Source: Lachnospiraceae bacterium
Lineage (GTDB): Bacteria > Bacillota > Clostridia > Lachnospirales > Lachnospiraceae
NCBI GenBank assembly: GCA_910575605.1
Contig: CAJTEW010000007.1
Coordinates: forward strand, 89,675-153,674
Length of the DNA: 64,000 nucleotides
Direction of reading: 5' to 3'
Shown here in pieces: positions 8,108 through 17,340 of this stretch; positions within the stretch are counted from its first letter, which is position 1, and each line of letters opens with the position of its first letter. The notes under the pieces are model-generated. The model saw only the letters and a program-made list of their open reading frames with translations. It ran no database searches and was not told the DNA's origin. The position numbers and the translations under genes were made by a program.

Positions 8108-8139
8108 GCGAGTATGCATCGTAATTGATGCATACTCGC
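8108..8139. terminator. Hairpin between convergent genes
   Basis: A perfect 13-bp stem (8108-8120 with 8127-8139) with a 6-nt loop lies between the ends of two convergent genes. The T-tract is poor on both sides (TTCTGC on plus), so it may be a weak bidirectional terminator or only an mRNA 3' end stabiliser. Confidence 0.55.
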
Positions 8140-8190
8140 TTCTGCAAAAAATTATCACCCAAATTGTAATAGCAGGCTCCTTTAAAATCT

Positions 8191-9552
8191 TCAGGCTCCC
8201 CCCTGGCTCAAATTTTTATTTTTAAAGTAAGCATCTATTTTCTGTTTGATTTCTGCCGGCTTTAAATATTTTGCCAGATATCCGTCTGGTTTCAAAGCGA
8301 TTAATTTCTTAACGGTCTCTGGATCTGTCCTTCCTGTCAGAAAAATAACTGGAACATCTGCAAGCGCCTCCTCTGAACGGATCATTTCCAACACCTGTTT
8401 TCCGTCACAGACCGGCATCTCATAGTCCAAAAGAACCAAATCCGGCTTATCTAGAATAATGCTCCGAATTGCCGCTGTTCCAGACGGTACGAGAGTTACA
8501 TCGTAATCCCCTGAAAGCAGCCTCTTGATTCCCTGGCGCACTGTACTGGAATCATCCACCACAAGTATCTTCGGTCTCAGATAGGTCTCCCTTGCCATAA
8601 GATATTTCTCAACCTCAGCCATAGCGTTATCCGTATTGATAGGCGCTGCCTCTACCTTTTTCAGTACATTTCGTGCACTTGTACAATATGCAAAATATCC
8701 TTCTCCTGTATCAATAAGCAGGCTCACCTGTAATTTTTCATTTTCAAACACCTCCTGGAACTGCTCATAGGTAAGAAGGTTTTCTTCCTTTAACTCATAA
8801 CCTTCCATATCCGGCAGATGCACCCTGACATGCTCCACAAAGTTACGAGCCATATATCTCGCTGCATTCATTAACAAGGTGTCAAGCTTATTTGTCTTAA
8901 TTCCCATAGCTTTTCCCACTGTATTGATTAATAGCTTTTCCTCAAAAACTAGAAATATTTCACACTCTTCTCTTCCTTGCCCGGAGCCATAGATTAAACG
9001 CTGATATATTCCTTTTCCGAATTTTTCTCCTCCATATGCCTCACTAATTACATATGATTCCAGATGAAATAAATCGTACATCAGCTGAAGAATAACCTCT
9101 TTTACAGCCTCCTGCTCCTTCCCTGGAAGAAGGGCCATCCACCTGTTTTTTCCTCTCCCTGTAATTGCACGGTCCTCCATCAACGTATGACCTATCAGCC
9201 ATCCGGCACAGACACCCAGAAAATGCCCTACTGAATTCGGACTGTACTCTGTCCGCTCCAGCTCTTCTTCAAGCGCCGGAAGTGTTCTTTCCCGAAATTC
9301 TTGATGAATACGCTTGTGGATATCAAGTCTTTCATAACTGATAGATTTCATGTATTCCTCTTCCTCTATAAAATGCTTCGCTGCATGTTCCTTAAAGAAT
9401 TTAATTCCCTCCTGGCACGCCCACTGGCTTTTGCTTTTTTCATCGGTAAAACTGAATAATTTATTAATAATTTTAAAAAGTCTTCTATGCTCTTTATCAA
9501 TAATATCTACACCAATATTGTACTCGTCTTTCCATACTAACTGAGCTTCCAA
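8191..9552 (-). CDS. Bacteriohemerythrin - CheX-like - response regulator fusion
   Basis: A 453-residue protein. Residues 1-130 form a hemerythrin domain with all expected di-iron ligands: H22, H60, E64, H79, H83, H122 and D127. Residues about 180-300 resemble the CheX/CheC-like phosphatase fold (weak, by pattern only). Residues 328-448 are a receiver domain with acidic pair D333/D334 and phospho-acceptor D376 (LVLLDYEMP). No output DNA-binding domain is present. The start is TTG at 9552, 8 nt after AAGGAGG, with no better ATG. It is transcribed alone, convergent with the preceding gene. A sensor linking oxygen or iron state to phospho-signalling is inferred. No kinase gene lies beside it. 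Confidence 0.8.
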   Translation of the reverse strand: MEAQLVWKDEYNIGVDIIDKEHRRLFKIINKLFSFTDEKSKSQWACQEGIKFFKEHAAKHFIEEEEYMKSISYERLDIHKRIHQEFRERTLPALEEELERTEYSPNSVGHFLGVCAGWLIGHTLMEDRAITGRGKNRWMALLPGKEQEAVKEVILQLMYDLFHLESYVISEAYGGEKFGKGIYQRLIYGSGQGREECEIFLVFEEKLLINTVGKAMGIKTNKLDTLLMNAARYMARNFVEHVRVHLPDMEGYELKEENLLTYEQFQEVFENEKLQVSLLIDTGEGYFAYCTSARNVLKKVEAAPINTDNAMAEVEKYLMARETYLRPKILVVDDSSTVRQGIKRLLSGDYDVTLVPSGTAAIRSIILDKPDLVLLDYEMPVCDGKQVLEMIRSEEALADVPVIFLTGRTDPETVKKLIALKPDGYLAKYLKPAEIKQKIDAYFKNKNLSQGGA

Positions 9553-9687
9553 TTATAATCCTCCTTAATAAACTAATCTTCTTGTATACTTTTATAATAT
9601 TCATATAATACATTTTAGGAACTTACTGTTCACTTCGTTCATAGTAACAATCTATTAATACAACGTTTATTAATCAGGGATTTCATC

Positions 9688-9716
9688 TTGATTTGCTTTC
9701 TCCTGAATGGTATGAT
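9688..9716 (+). promoter_or_regulatory. Promoter of radical SAM gene
   Basis: TTGATT at 9688-9693, 17 nt, TATGAT at 9711-9716. The predicted start near 9723 rules out the in-frame GTG at 9725 as initiator and supports the ATG at 9758. The rest of 9553-9687 shows only an imperfect palindrome near 9620-9650 and no gene. Confidence 0.65.
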
Positions 9717-9757
9717 TATATGCAGTGAATTTCAACTGGCATGGGGATGTAACTGCT

Positions 9758-10681
9758 ATGGCTTTATACTGGGGTGAAAAACGATACTATTGTCTCGATT
9801 ATTTTTTAAAACAGTCTTACGGAGAAAAGCTGTATAAAATTTCCTTAAACGGCGGTATGACCTGCCCGAATCGGGACGGTACTCTGGGAAAGCGGGGATG
9901 TATTTTCTGCAGCAGGGGAGGTTCCGGCGACTTTGCAGCGGATGCTTCTTTTACAATTTCAAAGCAGATTGAAGAGGGAAAGAAGCTTGTCCAAAGGAAG
10001 CAGACCGGAAACGCTTATATTGCATACTTTCAAGCATATACGAATACCTATGCACCCCTTCCATATCTGAGAAAGATTTTTACAGAAGCCATTATGCATC
10101 CTGACGTTCGAATTCTGTCTATTGCTACCAGGCCGGACTGCCTTGGCAGAGAGGTTATCAGGCTGCTTGATGAGCTTAATCATATAAAGCCTGTATGGGT
10201 AGAGCTGGGACTCCAGACTATGCATGATTCAACGGCGGAGTTTCTCCGCCGTGGATATGCGCTTCCTGTTTTCGAGGAGGCAGTGGCTGAGCTTAGGAAA
10301 TGCGGTATATCGGTTATCACTCATACCATTCTCGGACTTCCGGGAGAGGATGAAAGAATGATTCTTGATACTATATATTACCTAAACCGAATGGACATCC
10401 AGGGAGTAAAGCTGCAGTTATTACATATATTAAAGGATACAGACCTTGCAGGCTATTACAAGCTGCATCCGTTTCACATCTTATCCATGGAGGAATATTT
10501 TTCACTTCTTGGATTATGTATCAGTAATCTTAGACAGGATATTGTGATTCACCGGCTTACAGGTGACGGTCCGAAGGATCTTCTTATTGCACCTGTCTGG
10601 AGCGGCAATAAGCGTTTTGTTTTAAACCAGTTAAATTCTTATTTTAAAAGACATGATATCTGGCAGGGAAAGGAGCTGTGA
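9758..10681 (+). CDS. TIGR01212-family (YhcC-like) radical SAM protein
   Basis: A 307-residue radical SAM enzyme. The cluster-binding cysteines are in CPNRDGTLGKRGCIFC, the C-x11-C-x2-C spacing typical of the YhcC/TIGR01212 family. GLPGEDERM and the C-terminal KRHDIW-type region also fit. The family's reaction has not been settled to my knowledge. I chose the ATG at 9758 (GGGG 11 nt upstream) because the promoter at 9688-9716 makes the upstream GTG unlikely and the family usually begins near W-x-x-K-R-Y. Its stop codon is 2 nt before the next start, so it is coupled to the DUF4364 gene. Confidence 0.85.
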   Translation: MALYWGEKRYYCLDYFLKQSYGEKLYKISLNGGMTCPNRDGTLGKRGCIFCSRGGSGDFAADASFTISKQIEEGKKLVQRKQTGNAYIAYFQAYTNTYAPLPYLRKIFTEAIMHPDVRILSIATRPDCLGREVIRLLDELNHIKPVWVELGLQTMHDSTAEFLRRGYALPVFEEAVAELRKCGISVITHTILGLPGEDERMILDTIYYLNRMDIQGVKLQLLHILKDTDLAGYYKLHPFHILSMEEYFSLLGLCISNLRQDIVIHRLTGDGPKDLLIAPVWSGNKRFVLNQLNSYFKRHDIWQGKEL

Positions 10682-10683
10682 CT

Positions 10684-11196
10684 ATGACAGAAGCTTTTAA
10701 GCTATACAAGCTGATTATTCTTTATATGTTGAATAAGGTTGACTTTCCTCTCACCAATTCCCAGATTTCAGAATTTGTTCTGGATGAGGGTTATACGACA
10801 TATTTCAAATTACAGCAGGCAATAGCAGAGCTGATTGAATCTGGATTTATCAGAGAGGAATCTACCAGGAGCCGTACATTTTATCATTTAACAGAAGATG
10901 GGGCTGAGACGCTTCGTTTTTTCAAAAACGATATTTCCAGGGAAATCCAGAAGGATATCGATACCTTTCTCAGTCAGAAAAACTATGAGCTTAAGAATGA
11001 AGTCGCTGTAAAATCTAACTACTACAGAAACTCCAACGGGGAATACTCTGTATGCTGCCAGGTAATTGAGCACGATGCACCTCTAATCGAGCTTACCCTG
11101 ACTGTTCCCTCCAGATCAGAGGCGGAGTCTGTTGCAGGCAGCTGGCAGAAAAAAAATCAAGAAATCTATGCGGCTATTATGGCAAAATTATTATAG
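10684..11196 (+). CDS. DUF4364-family protein with winged-helix N-terminus
   Basis: A 170-residue protein. The first 75 residues look like a MarR/PadR-type winged helix (TNSQISEFV, FKLQQAIAELIESGFI, YHLTEDGAETL). The remainder is an alpha/beta segment without recognised catalytic motifs. The family is common in Lachnospiraceae and has no established function; a DNA-binding role is inferred. AAAGGAG ends 8 nt before the ATG at 10684, which I prefer to the GTG at 10678. It is co-directional and tightly spaced after the radical SAM gene and followed 17 nt later by the chromate-transporter pair, so all four genes may be one operon. Confidence 0.75.
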   Translation: MTEAFKLYKLIILYMLNKVDFPLTNSQISEFVLDEGYTTYFKLQQAIAELIESGFIREESTRSRTFYHLTEDGAETLRFFKNDISREIQKDIDTFLSQKNYELKNEVAVKSNYYRNSNGEYSVCCQVIEHDAPLIELTLTVPSRSEAESVAGSWQKKNQEIYAAIMAKLL

Positions 11197-11213
11197 ATTA
11201 AGGAGAAGTTTAA

Positions 11214-11768
11214 ATGATGAGTATACGAAAATTAGGTGAATTATATGTAAGCTTTTTTAAAATTGGCGGCCTGACCTTCGGCGGGGGGCTTGCCATGCTT
11301 CCCATGCTACAAAGGGAGGTGGTCTCGGACAGGAAATGGTGTACAGAGGAAGAAATTCTTGACATGTACGCCATCGGACAGTGTACGCCGGGAATTATTG
11401 CTGTAAATACTGCTACTTATGTAGGCTATAAGCAGGCGGGCTTTATTGGAGGGGTTTTCGGAACACTGGGCGTTGTTTCTCCGTCTATTATTATTATCTG
11501 CCTTATTGCCTCTATCTTGAAAAATTTTATTGATCTGCCTGTGGTCGTTCACGCCCTTGCAGGAATCCGTGTAGTAGTATGTGCCCTGATGATGAATACT
11601 GTATTTACAATGGCAAAAAAAGGAATTGTGGATAAGCTGGGCGGCGGGCTTTTTGCAGGAGGATTTATTCTTGCCTGCTTTACACCGATTCCGACTGCCG
11701 TAATTATTGTCCTGGCAGGAATCATCGGTGTATGCGCGAAAAAGTTCGGAGGGAGGAAAGAAGCATGA
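11214..11768 (+). CDS. Chromate transporter (CHR family), first half of split pair
   Basis: A 184-residue membrane protein of the short CHR family, which encodes as two single-domain genes what ChrA carries as a fusion. The family motif FGGGLAMLP occurs near residue 25, with QCTPGIIAVNTATYVGY after it and about five hydrophobic segments. Transport of chromate/sulfate-like oxyanions is the family assignment; the physiological substrate in gut anaerobes is unclear. The start has AGGAG at 11201. The stop overlaps the next start (ATGA at 11765-11768), so the two proteins are translationally coupled and probably form a heterodimer. Confidence 0.85.
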   Translation: MMSIRKLGELYVSFFKIGGLTFGGGLAMLPMLQREVVSDRKWCTEEEILDMYAIGQCTPGIIAVNTATYVGYKQAGFIGGVFGTLGVVSPSIIIICLIASILKNFIDLPVVVHALAGIRVVVCALMMNTVFTMAKKGIVDKLGGGLFAGGFILACFTPIPTAVIIVLAGIIGVCAKKFGGRKEA

Positions 11769-12319
11769 TTTATCTGACATTAGCAATCGAATTTTTTAAG
11801 ATTGGTCTGTTTTCTATCGGCGGGGGCATGGCAACCCTTCCATTTCTTATGGACCTTACTACAAGATATGACTGGTACACTGCAAGCGAGCTTGCAAATA
11901 TGGTGGCAATCAGCGAAAGCACTCCCGGGCCTGTGGGGATCAATATGGCAACCTACGCAGGCTATAATGCTGCCGGGGTTCCCGGGGCTATTGTAGCTAC
12001 ACTGTCTTTGACAGCACCGGCACTGATTATTATTGTTCTCATAGCTAAATTTCTAGAAAATTTCAGCGAAAATCCTACAGTAAAGGCTGTATTTTATGGA
12101 ATCCGCCCTACTGTAGCGGCCCTTATTGGGTATGCTGTGTGGGAGCTTCTTAAGATTGCACTCATTTCTACTACTGGCGGAGTGACGCAGGTGGACTATA
12201 CCAGTCTGTTTATCTGCCTTGGGGCTTTTGGGCTTTTGCAGGTAAAGCAGCTGAAAAAATTGCACCCTCTTGTGTGGATTGCGGCAGGGGCTGTTATTGG
12301 GATTGTGTTTCGGATGTAG
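11765..12319 (+). CDS. Chromate transporter (CHR family), second half of split pair
   Basis: A 184-residue membrane protein homologous to its upstream partner: SIGGGMATLPFL near residue 18 and ESTPGPVGINMATYAGYNAAG. It has about five to six membrane segments and ends QLKKLHPLVWIAAGAVIGIV. GGAGGGAGG precedes the ATG at 11765, which overlaps the partner's stop by 4 nt. Because both genes have their own ribosome site and start, this is a normal two-gene pair and not a frameshifted ChrA. The stop is followed after 6 nt by the long palindromic repeat at 12326-12402. Confidence 0.85.
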   Translation: MIYLTLAIEFFKIGLFSIGGGMATLPFLMDLTTRYDWYTASELANMVAISESTPGPVGINMATYAGYNAAGVPGAIVATLSLTAPALIIIVLIAKFLENFSENPTVKAVFYGIRPTVAALIGYAVWELLKIALISTTGGVTQVDYTSLFICLGAFGLLQVKQLKKLHPLVWIAAGAVIGIVFRM

Positions 12320-12325
12320 CCGGCT

Positions 12326-12402
12326 GGGGACGGTGTAAAATGAAAAAGTGCCTGTCCCCAACCGGGGTGGGGACAGGCACTTTTTCATTTTACACCGTCC
12401 CC
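12326..12402. repeat. Long perfect palindrome (head-to-head dimer of a 34-nt unit), element E1
   Basis: Arms 12326-12360 and 12368-12402 are perfect reverse complements (35 nt each) around a 7-nt loop. Each arm begins GGGGACGGTGTAAAATGA and ends CCTGTCCCC, so an arm can also fold on itself. Each arm matches the single unit at 48257-48290 at 29 of 34 positions. It lies between the convergent chromate-transporter and hemW genes, and its right arm supplies the last codons and stop of hemW. It may serve as a bidirectional terminator. The structure resembles REP/BIME-type repeats. No mobilising gene lies nearby. Confidence 0.9.
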
Positions 12403-13499
12403 AAAAAGCCACTCATCACATAATTGCTGATATCTATACCCCGCCCTGTCAGCCTCACATAATCTCCTTTTTCTTCCAGAAGCCCTTTTTCTTTCATATC
12501 CTCTATTACTTCACCAAATATTTCTTCCATATTGCTTCCAAACTCTTGCTTAAATCTCTGTTTTGATACTCCTTCCATTTTCCGCAGTCCCAAAAACATG
12601 TATTCTGCCATCTGGTCTTCTCTGCTTAATATCTCGGGTACTCCATCTTCTATAAAACGCCTGTTATCTATAAGGGATGCCGCTCCCGTACCAATTCCCA
12701 AGTATTCTGTACGTTCCCAATAGCCGAGATTGTGGCGGCATTCGAAGCCTTGTTTTGCATAGTTGGATATTTCGTATCGGTGATAGCCGTATTCCTTCAA
12801 GATTTGCTTTGTATCCTCATACATCAGCCGTTCGGTTTCTTCATCGGGGATACATAAGGGGTTTCTTCCTTCTCCATACAGCTCAAAAAACGGAGTGCCT
12901 TCTTCAATCATAAGACTGTATGCGGAAATGTGTTCAGGACCAAGCTCTGCTGCCACCCGCAGTGTCTTCTCATAGCTTTCTCTTGTCTGATTTGGAATCG
13001 CTGACATCAAATCTATATTGATATTTTTGAAGCCAGCCTCTCTTGCCATATAATAAGAGTCAAGAAATTCTTCATATGTATGAATACGTCCCAGTGCTTT
13101 AAGCTCTCTGTTGTCTGCTGACTGAAGACCAATACTTAGGCGGTTGATTCCGATTTCCTTGTAAGCGGCCAGCTTTTCTTTTGTCACTGTCCCAGGATTC
13201 ATCTCTATGGTCGTCTCAATGGGGCCCCCTTTATAGGCTCCTATCTGAAAGGTCTCTTTTATGGCTGTAAATATACGCCTCATCTGTTCTGCCTCAAGTA
13301 TAGATGGGGTGCCGCCGCCCACAAAAATAGTGGTAACACAATAAGCCTTCGCAAGCTCCGTATATGAGCGGATTTTTCTGCAAAGGCCCTCTACATATTC
13401 TGCCCGCTCCCTTTCACTGGCAGGAGCGGACAGGAAATCACAGTATTTACATTTTTTGATACAAAATGGAATATGAATATATAATTCTAATAGTTTCAT
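12390..13499 (-). CDS. hemW: HemW-like radical SAM protein (coproporphyrinogen III oxidase-like)
   Basis: A 369-residue protein. The N-terminal IPFCIKKCKYCDF gives the C-x3-C-x2-C iron-sulfur motif of the HemN/HemW family, followed by GGGTPS and an intact HemW C-terminal domain (GLRKMEGV...). HemW lacks the extra motifs of true coproporphyrinogen oxidase and is thought to be a haem chaperone or transferase. The start ATG overlaps the lepA stop by one base (TAATG), the usual lepA-hemW coupling. The last residues (FLGTV) and the stop are encoded by the palindromic element E1, so the natural C-terminus has been slightly altered by that repeat. Confidence 0.9.
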   Translation of the reverse strand: MKLLELYIHIPFCIKKCKYCDFLSAPASERERAEYVEGLCRKIRSYTELAKAYCVTTIFVGGGTPSILEAEQMRRIFTAIKETFQIGAYKGGPIETTIEMNPGTVTKEKLAAYKEIGINRLSIGLQSADNRELKALGRIHTYEEFLDSYYMAREAGFKNINIDLMSAIPNQTRESYEKTLRVAAELGPEHISAYSLMIEEGTPFFELYGEGRNPLCIPDEETERLMYEDTKQILKEYGYHRYEISNYAKQGFECRHNLGYWERTEYLGIGTGAASLIDNRRFIEDGVPEILSREDQMAEYMFLGLRKMEGVSKQRFKQEFGSNMEEIFGEVIEDMKEKGLLEEKGDYVRLTGRGIDISNYVMSGFLGTV

Positions 13500-15313
13500 T
13501 ATTTATCATCCAGCTTCAAGACACTCATAAATGCTTTTTGCGGTATCTCTACATTTCCCACCTGACGCATGCGCTTCTTTCCTTCTTTCTGCTTTTCCAG
13601 AAGCTTCTTCTTACGGGTAATATCACCGCCGTAGCATTTTGCAAGGACATCTTTTCTCATTGCTTTTACAGTCTCACGGGCAATTATCTTACTTCCAACA
13701 GCCGCCTGAATGGGAATTTCAAAAAGCTGTCTTGGAATCTCCTCTTTTAACTTCTCGCACATCTTCCTTCCCCGCTCATACGCTGTTCCTGCATGTACAA
13801 TAAAGGACAATGCGTCAACCTCTTCCTTATTAATCAAAATATCAAGCTTCACAAGTTCTGACTGCTCGTAGCCTGCCATCTCATAGTCAAAGGAAGCATA
13901 GCCTCTCGAACGAGACTTTAAGGCATCAAAGAAATCATATATAATCTCATTGAGGGGCAGCTTGTAATGAAGGACTGCCCGAGTTTCTTCAATATACTCC
14001 ATTCCCTCGTACATGCCGCGCCGTTCCTGACACAAATCCATAATAGCTCCGATAAATTCGGAGGTTACCATGATTTCAGCCTTTACAATAGGCTCCTCCA
14101 TGTAATCAATCTCAGAAGGGTCCGGAAGATTTGACGGATTGGTAAGCTCTATTACTTCACCGTTTGTCTTGTACACCTTATAGATAACACCTGGAGCTGT
14201 TGTGACCAGATCCAGATTGTATTCTCTTTCCAAGCGTTCCTGAATTATCTCTAGATGCAGAAGTCCTAAAAAACCACACCGAAAACCAAAGCCAAGAGCA
14301 ATAGATGTCTCCGGCTCAAAATGAAGGGAAGCATCATTAAGCTTTAGCTTTTCCAGTGCATCCCGAAGGTCCGGATATTTTGCCCCGTCTGCAGGGTACA
14401 TGCCGCAGTATACCATAGGGTTTACCTTCTTGTAGCCTGGAAGAGGCTTATCGCAGGGCTTTAGGGCATTCGTAATCGTATCACCCACCCGGGTATCCTT
14501 TACATTTTTAAGACTGGCAGTAATATAGCCTACCATTCCAGCTGTGAGTTCCTCACATGGAATGAACTGTCCGGCCCCGAAATAGCCTACCTCTACAACC
14601 TCCGCTTTTGCACCGGTTGCCATCATAAGAATAGGAGTTCCTTTCTTTACCGTGCCTTCTTTAATCCGGCAGAAAACAATAACCCCCTTATAGGAGTCAT
14701 AGATGGAATCAAAAATAAGCGCCTGAAGAGGTGCGTCTGCATCTCCGCCGGGTGCCGGTATTTTTTCCACTACCTGCTTCAAAACTTCTTCTATATTCAT
14801 ACCTGTTTTTGCAGATATCCGGGGTGCATCCTGCGCCTCAATTCCAATAATATCCTCAATTTCCTCAATAACACGCTCCGGCTCTGCACTTGGCAAATCT
14901 ATTTTGTTAATAACCGGCATCACATCCAAATCATGGTCAAGTGCCAGATATACGTTTGCCAGTGTCTGGGCCTCCACACCCTGGGCAGCATCCACAACAA
15001 GTATGGCCCCGTCACAGGCTGCAAGGCTTCTTGATACCTCATAATTAAAATCCACATGGCCCGGAGTATCTATAAGATTAAAAATGTATTCCTCTCCGTC
15101 CTCTGCCTTATATACGATACGCACTGCCTGGGCCTTAATCGTAATACCCCGCTCTCTTTCAAGCTCCATATTATCAAGCACCTGGGACTGCATTTCACGG
15201 CTTGTAAGAAGACCTGTCATCTCTATAATACGGTCCGCCAGTGTTGACTTTCCGTGGTCAATATGGGCAATGATACAAAAATTTCTAATTTTACTCTGAT
15301 CTGTTCCTGCCAC
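13499..15313 (-). CDS. lepA: Elongation factor 4 (LepA), ribosomal back-translocation GTPase
   Basis: A 604-residue translational GTPase of normal LepA length. The G1 motif is AHIDHGKST (residues 15-23), G3 is DTPGHVDF and G4 is NKID. The C-terminal LepA-specific domain ends [19 protein letters not shown]. LepA binds stalled or mis-translocated ribosomes at the membrane and in the cytoplasm. It lies between holA (24 nt upstream) and hemW (overlapping), the standard Firmicute order. Confidence 0.97.
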   Translation of the reverse strand: MAGTDQSKIRNFCIIAHIDHGKSTLADRIIEMTGLLTSREMQSQVLDNMELERERGITIKAQAVRIVYKAEDGEEYIFNLIDTPGHVDFNYEVSRSLAACDGAILVVDAAQGVEAQTLANVYLALDHDLDVMPVINKIDLPSAEPERVIEEIEDIIGIEAQDAPRISAKTGMNIEEVLKQVVEKIPAPGGDADAPLQALIFDSIYDSYKGVIVFCRIKEGTVKKGTPILMMATGAKAEVVEVGYFGAGQFIPCEELTAGMVGYITASLKNVKDTRVGDTITNALKPCDKPLPGYKKVNPMVYCGMYPADGAKYPDLRDALEKLKLNDASLHFEPETSIALGFGFRCGFLGLLHLEIIQERLEREYNLDLVTTAPGVIYKVYKTNGEVIELTNPSNLPDPSEIDYMEEPIVKAEIMVTSEFIGAIMDLCQERRGMYEGMEYIEETRAVLHYKLPLNEIIYDFFDALKSRSRGYASFDYEMAGYEQSELVKLDILINKEEVDALSFIVHAGTAYERGRKMCEKLKEEIPRQLFEIPIQAAVGSKIIARETVKAMRKDVLAKCYGGDITRKKKLLEKQKEGKKRMRQVGNVEIPQKAFMSVLKLDDK

Positions 15314-15336
15314 GTATGTTCTTCTCCTTCATCTTT

Positions 15337-16323
15337 TTATTGGGATGCTGCACTATATTTGACAATGAAAAGCTCCACGCTCATTCTGTCGCTTAAGCGG
15401 CCTGTCTTTACCATTTCCTCAATATCTGCCGCATCCTCCATAATTTTTCTAAGCTCTCTTCCCGAAAAGCTTTTGCTCTGCTGCATGTATTTTCCTGCCA
15501 CAAAAGGATGGAGGCCTGCTGTCTTTGCAATCATTCCTTTGTCACAGCCTTTTTTCTGAAGCTCCTTTACATGAAGAAGCAGCCTGAACTGACGGGAGAG
15601 CAGGTATAATATACGCATGGGAGGCTCCTTTAAAGCCAGGAGGTCATAATAATATTCCAGGGCTTTTTTCTGCTTTTTCATGGCCACTGATTCCACCATA
15701 TCAAAAATCTGGTTCGTGATCTGTACTGTACAGACTGCATCAATATCCTCTGCCGTGATCTCTGTCCTATTGAGAGTATAGGAAAAGAGCTTTTCAAGCT
15801 CATGGACCAGCTTTTCCATATCGTCTCCTGTCTTAGAAATGAGATATTTCGCCGTCTGCTCCTTAATCTGCTTTCCCTCCCGTTTTACATTTCCCGCAAT
15901 CCAGTAAAGAAGTGTCTTCTCATCCTGCCTTTTAAGCTCGACTGCACGGCCTTTATTCTTTACCGCTTTATATATACGGCCGCGCTTATCCACTTCATTT
16001 TCGACAAATAGGAAACAGGTAGAATCTGGCATAATCTTAATATAATCTGCAAGCTCTGGGACTGCATTTTTAAAAAATCCGGAATTCTCTACCACTATCA
16101 GCCTGCGTTCTGCAAAAAAAGGCATAGTTTCTGCCAAATCAATAAGCTCCGCCGGATTGATTCCTTTTCCCTCATAATAGGCATAATTCATCCTGTCGTC
16201 CTCTTTAAGAACTGCTTTAGAAAGCCTATCCTTGTACTGCTTTTTAAGATAAGCTTCTTCGCCGTATAGGAGGTAGGCTCCTTTTAAATTTCCTGTTTTG
16301 ATATCTTCATTTAAGGTTTTCAT
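15337..16323 (-). CDS. holA: DNA polymerase III delta subunit
   Basis: A 328-residue HolA protein, the clamp-loader subunit that opens the beta ring. YLLYGEEAYL at residues 17-26 is the conserved N-terminal segment in the AAA-like fold. The LSRQFRLLLHVKEL segment and the region near residue 270 (GLHPFVAGKYMQQS) are typical of the C-terminal collar domain. It starts at an ATG 3 nt after the stop of the FMN oxidase gene. In many Firmicutes holA directly follows comEC. Here comEC is separated from it by the oxidase, a comEC remnant and an AAA-ATPase-like gene. Confidence 0.92.
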   Translation of the reverse strand: MKTLNEDIKTGNLKGAYLLYGEEAYLKKQYKDRLSKAVLKEDDRMNYAYYEGKGINPAELIDLAETMPFFAERRLIVVENSGFFKNAVPELADYIKIMPDSTCFLFVENEVDKRGRIYKAVKNKGRAVELKRQDEKTLLYWIAGNVKREGKQIKEQTAKYLISKTGDDMEKLVHELEKLFSYTLNRTEITAEDIDAVCTVQITNQIFDMVESVAMKKQKKALEYYYDLLALKEPPMRILYLLSRQFRLLLHVKELQKKGCDKGMIAKTAGLHPFVAGKYMQQSKSFSGRELRKIMEDAADIEEMVKTGRLSDRMSVELFIVKYSAASQ

Positions 16324-16326
16324 CCA

Positions 16327-17340
16327 CTATCTGACCATATCTCGTGTAATCTCGTCAAGACTGTGTGCGCCGCACATTGCCATTGTATCTTCTAATTCAG
16401 CAGTGAGCTTATCAGTCAGAGCCTTCACGCCTTCTGCCGCACCGCCGTATACCGCTGTCACATAAGGACGCCCGATTAGTACAGCGTCTGCCCCAAGAGC
16501 CAGCGCCTTAAATACATCCACACCAGAACGGATACCGCCATCTACAAATATCTTCATATCCTTTCCTACAGCATCTGCGATCTCTTCTAGCACCTCTTTT
16601 GTAGGCGGGCACTGGTCAAGCACGCGGCCGCCATGGTTAGATACAACAATAGCGGCAGCTCCTGCCTCCTTAGCCTTTAAGGCGCCCTTTACAGTCATGA
16701 TTCCTTTTAAAATAAAGGGAACGCCGGCATTCTCTATAATATCTCTAAGCTCTTCTGTGGATTTGCTTCCTGCTGGAGGAGTCATATTTTTAAGGAAGGG
16801 AAGTCCGGCCGCATCAATATCCATTGCACAGGCAAATGCACCTGCTTCCTTTACTAGTGTGAATTTCCGAGCCAGTGTATTGACATCCCACGGTTTTACA
16901 GTCGGAATACCTCTTCCTCCTGCTGCCTTGATGGCTTTTGCAGCGCCCTCCATTACTGCTGGGTTAGTCCCATCTCCGGTAAATGCCGCAATCTGCTCGG
17001 CGGCACATGCAGATACAAGGATGTCGTTGTATTCCAAATCGTCATATTTATCACCATAATGAAGCTTCATTGCTCCAATCGGACCTGCGAAGATTGGTGC
17101 CTTAAAGGTCTGTCCGAATAGCTGAAGCTTAAGGTCTGCCGGTTTATTTTCACAAATAGTATCCATATTTACACAAAGCTTCTGCCATGCGTCATAGTTC
17201 TGGACTGCTACTGTACCCGTTCCCTTTGCTCCTGGGCCGGGTATTCTGCTGCCGCAGGCTTTACCATTACATACCGGGCAGGCTTTGCAGATATCCCCCA
17301 CACAGGTTCTTGCATTTTTTAATACTTCTTCGTAAGTCAT
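16327..17340 (-). CDS. FMN-dependent alpha-hydroxy-acid oxidising protein
   Basis: A 337-residue TIM-barrel enzyme of the lactate/glycolate oxidase family. The catalytic His is in VVSNHGGRVLDQ, and the FMN phosphate region is FVDGGIRSGVDVFKALALGAD followed by LIGRP. Unlike lactate oxidases it has a cysteine-rich N-terminus (CKACPVCNGKACGSRIPG), seen in a clostridial subgroup and possibly binding metal or an iron-sulfur centre. The electron acceptor in an anaerobe would not normally be oxygen. It follows a 520-bp gap that carries the comEC remnant and immediately precedes holA (3 nt), so it may share the holA-lepA-hemW transcript. Confidence 0.85.
   Translation of the reverse strand: MTYEEVLKNARTCVGDICKACPVCNGKACGSRIPGPGAKGTGTVAVQNYDAWQKLCVNMDTICENKPADLKLQLFGQTFKAPIFAGPIGAMKLHYGDKYDDLEYNDILVSACAAEQIAAFTGDGTNPAVMEGAAKAIKAAGGRGIPTVKPWDVNTLARKFTLVKEAGAFACAMDIDAAGLPFLKNMTPPAGSKSTEELRDIIENAGVPFILKGIMTVKGALKAKEAGAAAIVVSNHGGRVLDQCPPTKEVLEEIADAVGKDMKIFVDGGIRSGVDVFKALALGADAVLIGRPYVTAVYGGAAEGVKALTDKLTAELEDTMAMCGAHSLDEITRDMVR

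Noticed and set aside
9620..9650. Imperfect palindrome and GTTCA direct repeats upstream of the radical SAM gene
   Set aside because: The symmetry is poor and the site is not placed on a convincing promoter.
11307..11786. Minus-strand open frame opposite the chromate transporter genes
   Set aside because: It is Asn/Ser/Lys-rich with no motif and is antisense to two real coupled genes.
11214..12319. Possible frameshifted full-length ChrA
   Set aside because: Each half has its own ribosome site and start, and they overlap as ATGA. Paired short CHR genes are a normal arrangement.
12326..12402. Element E1 considered as an integron attC site or insertion-sequence end
   Set aside because: There is no integrase or transposase, no target duplication, and the two arms are one repeated unit also present alone at 48257-48290.
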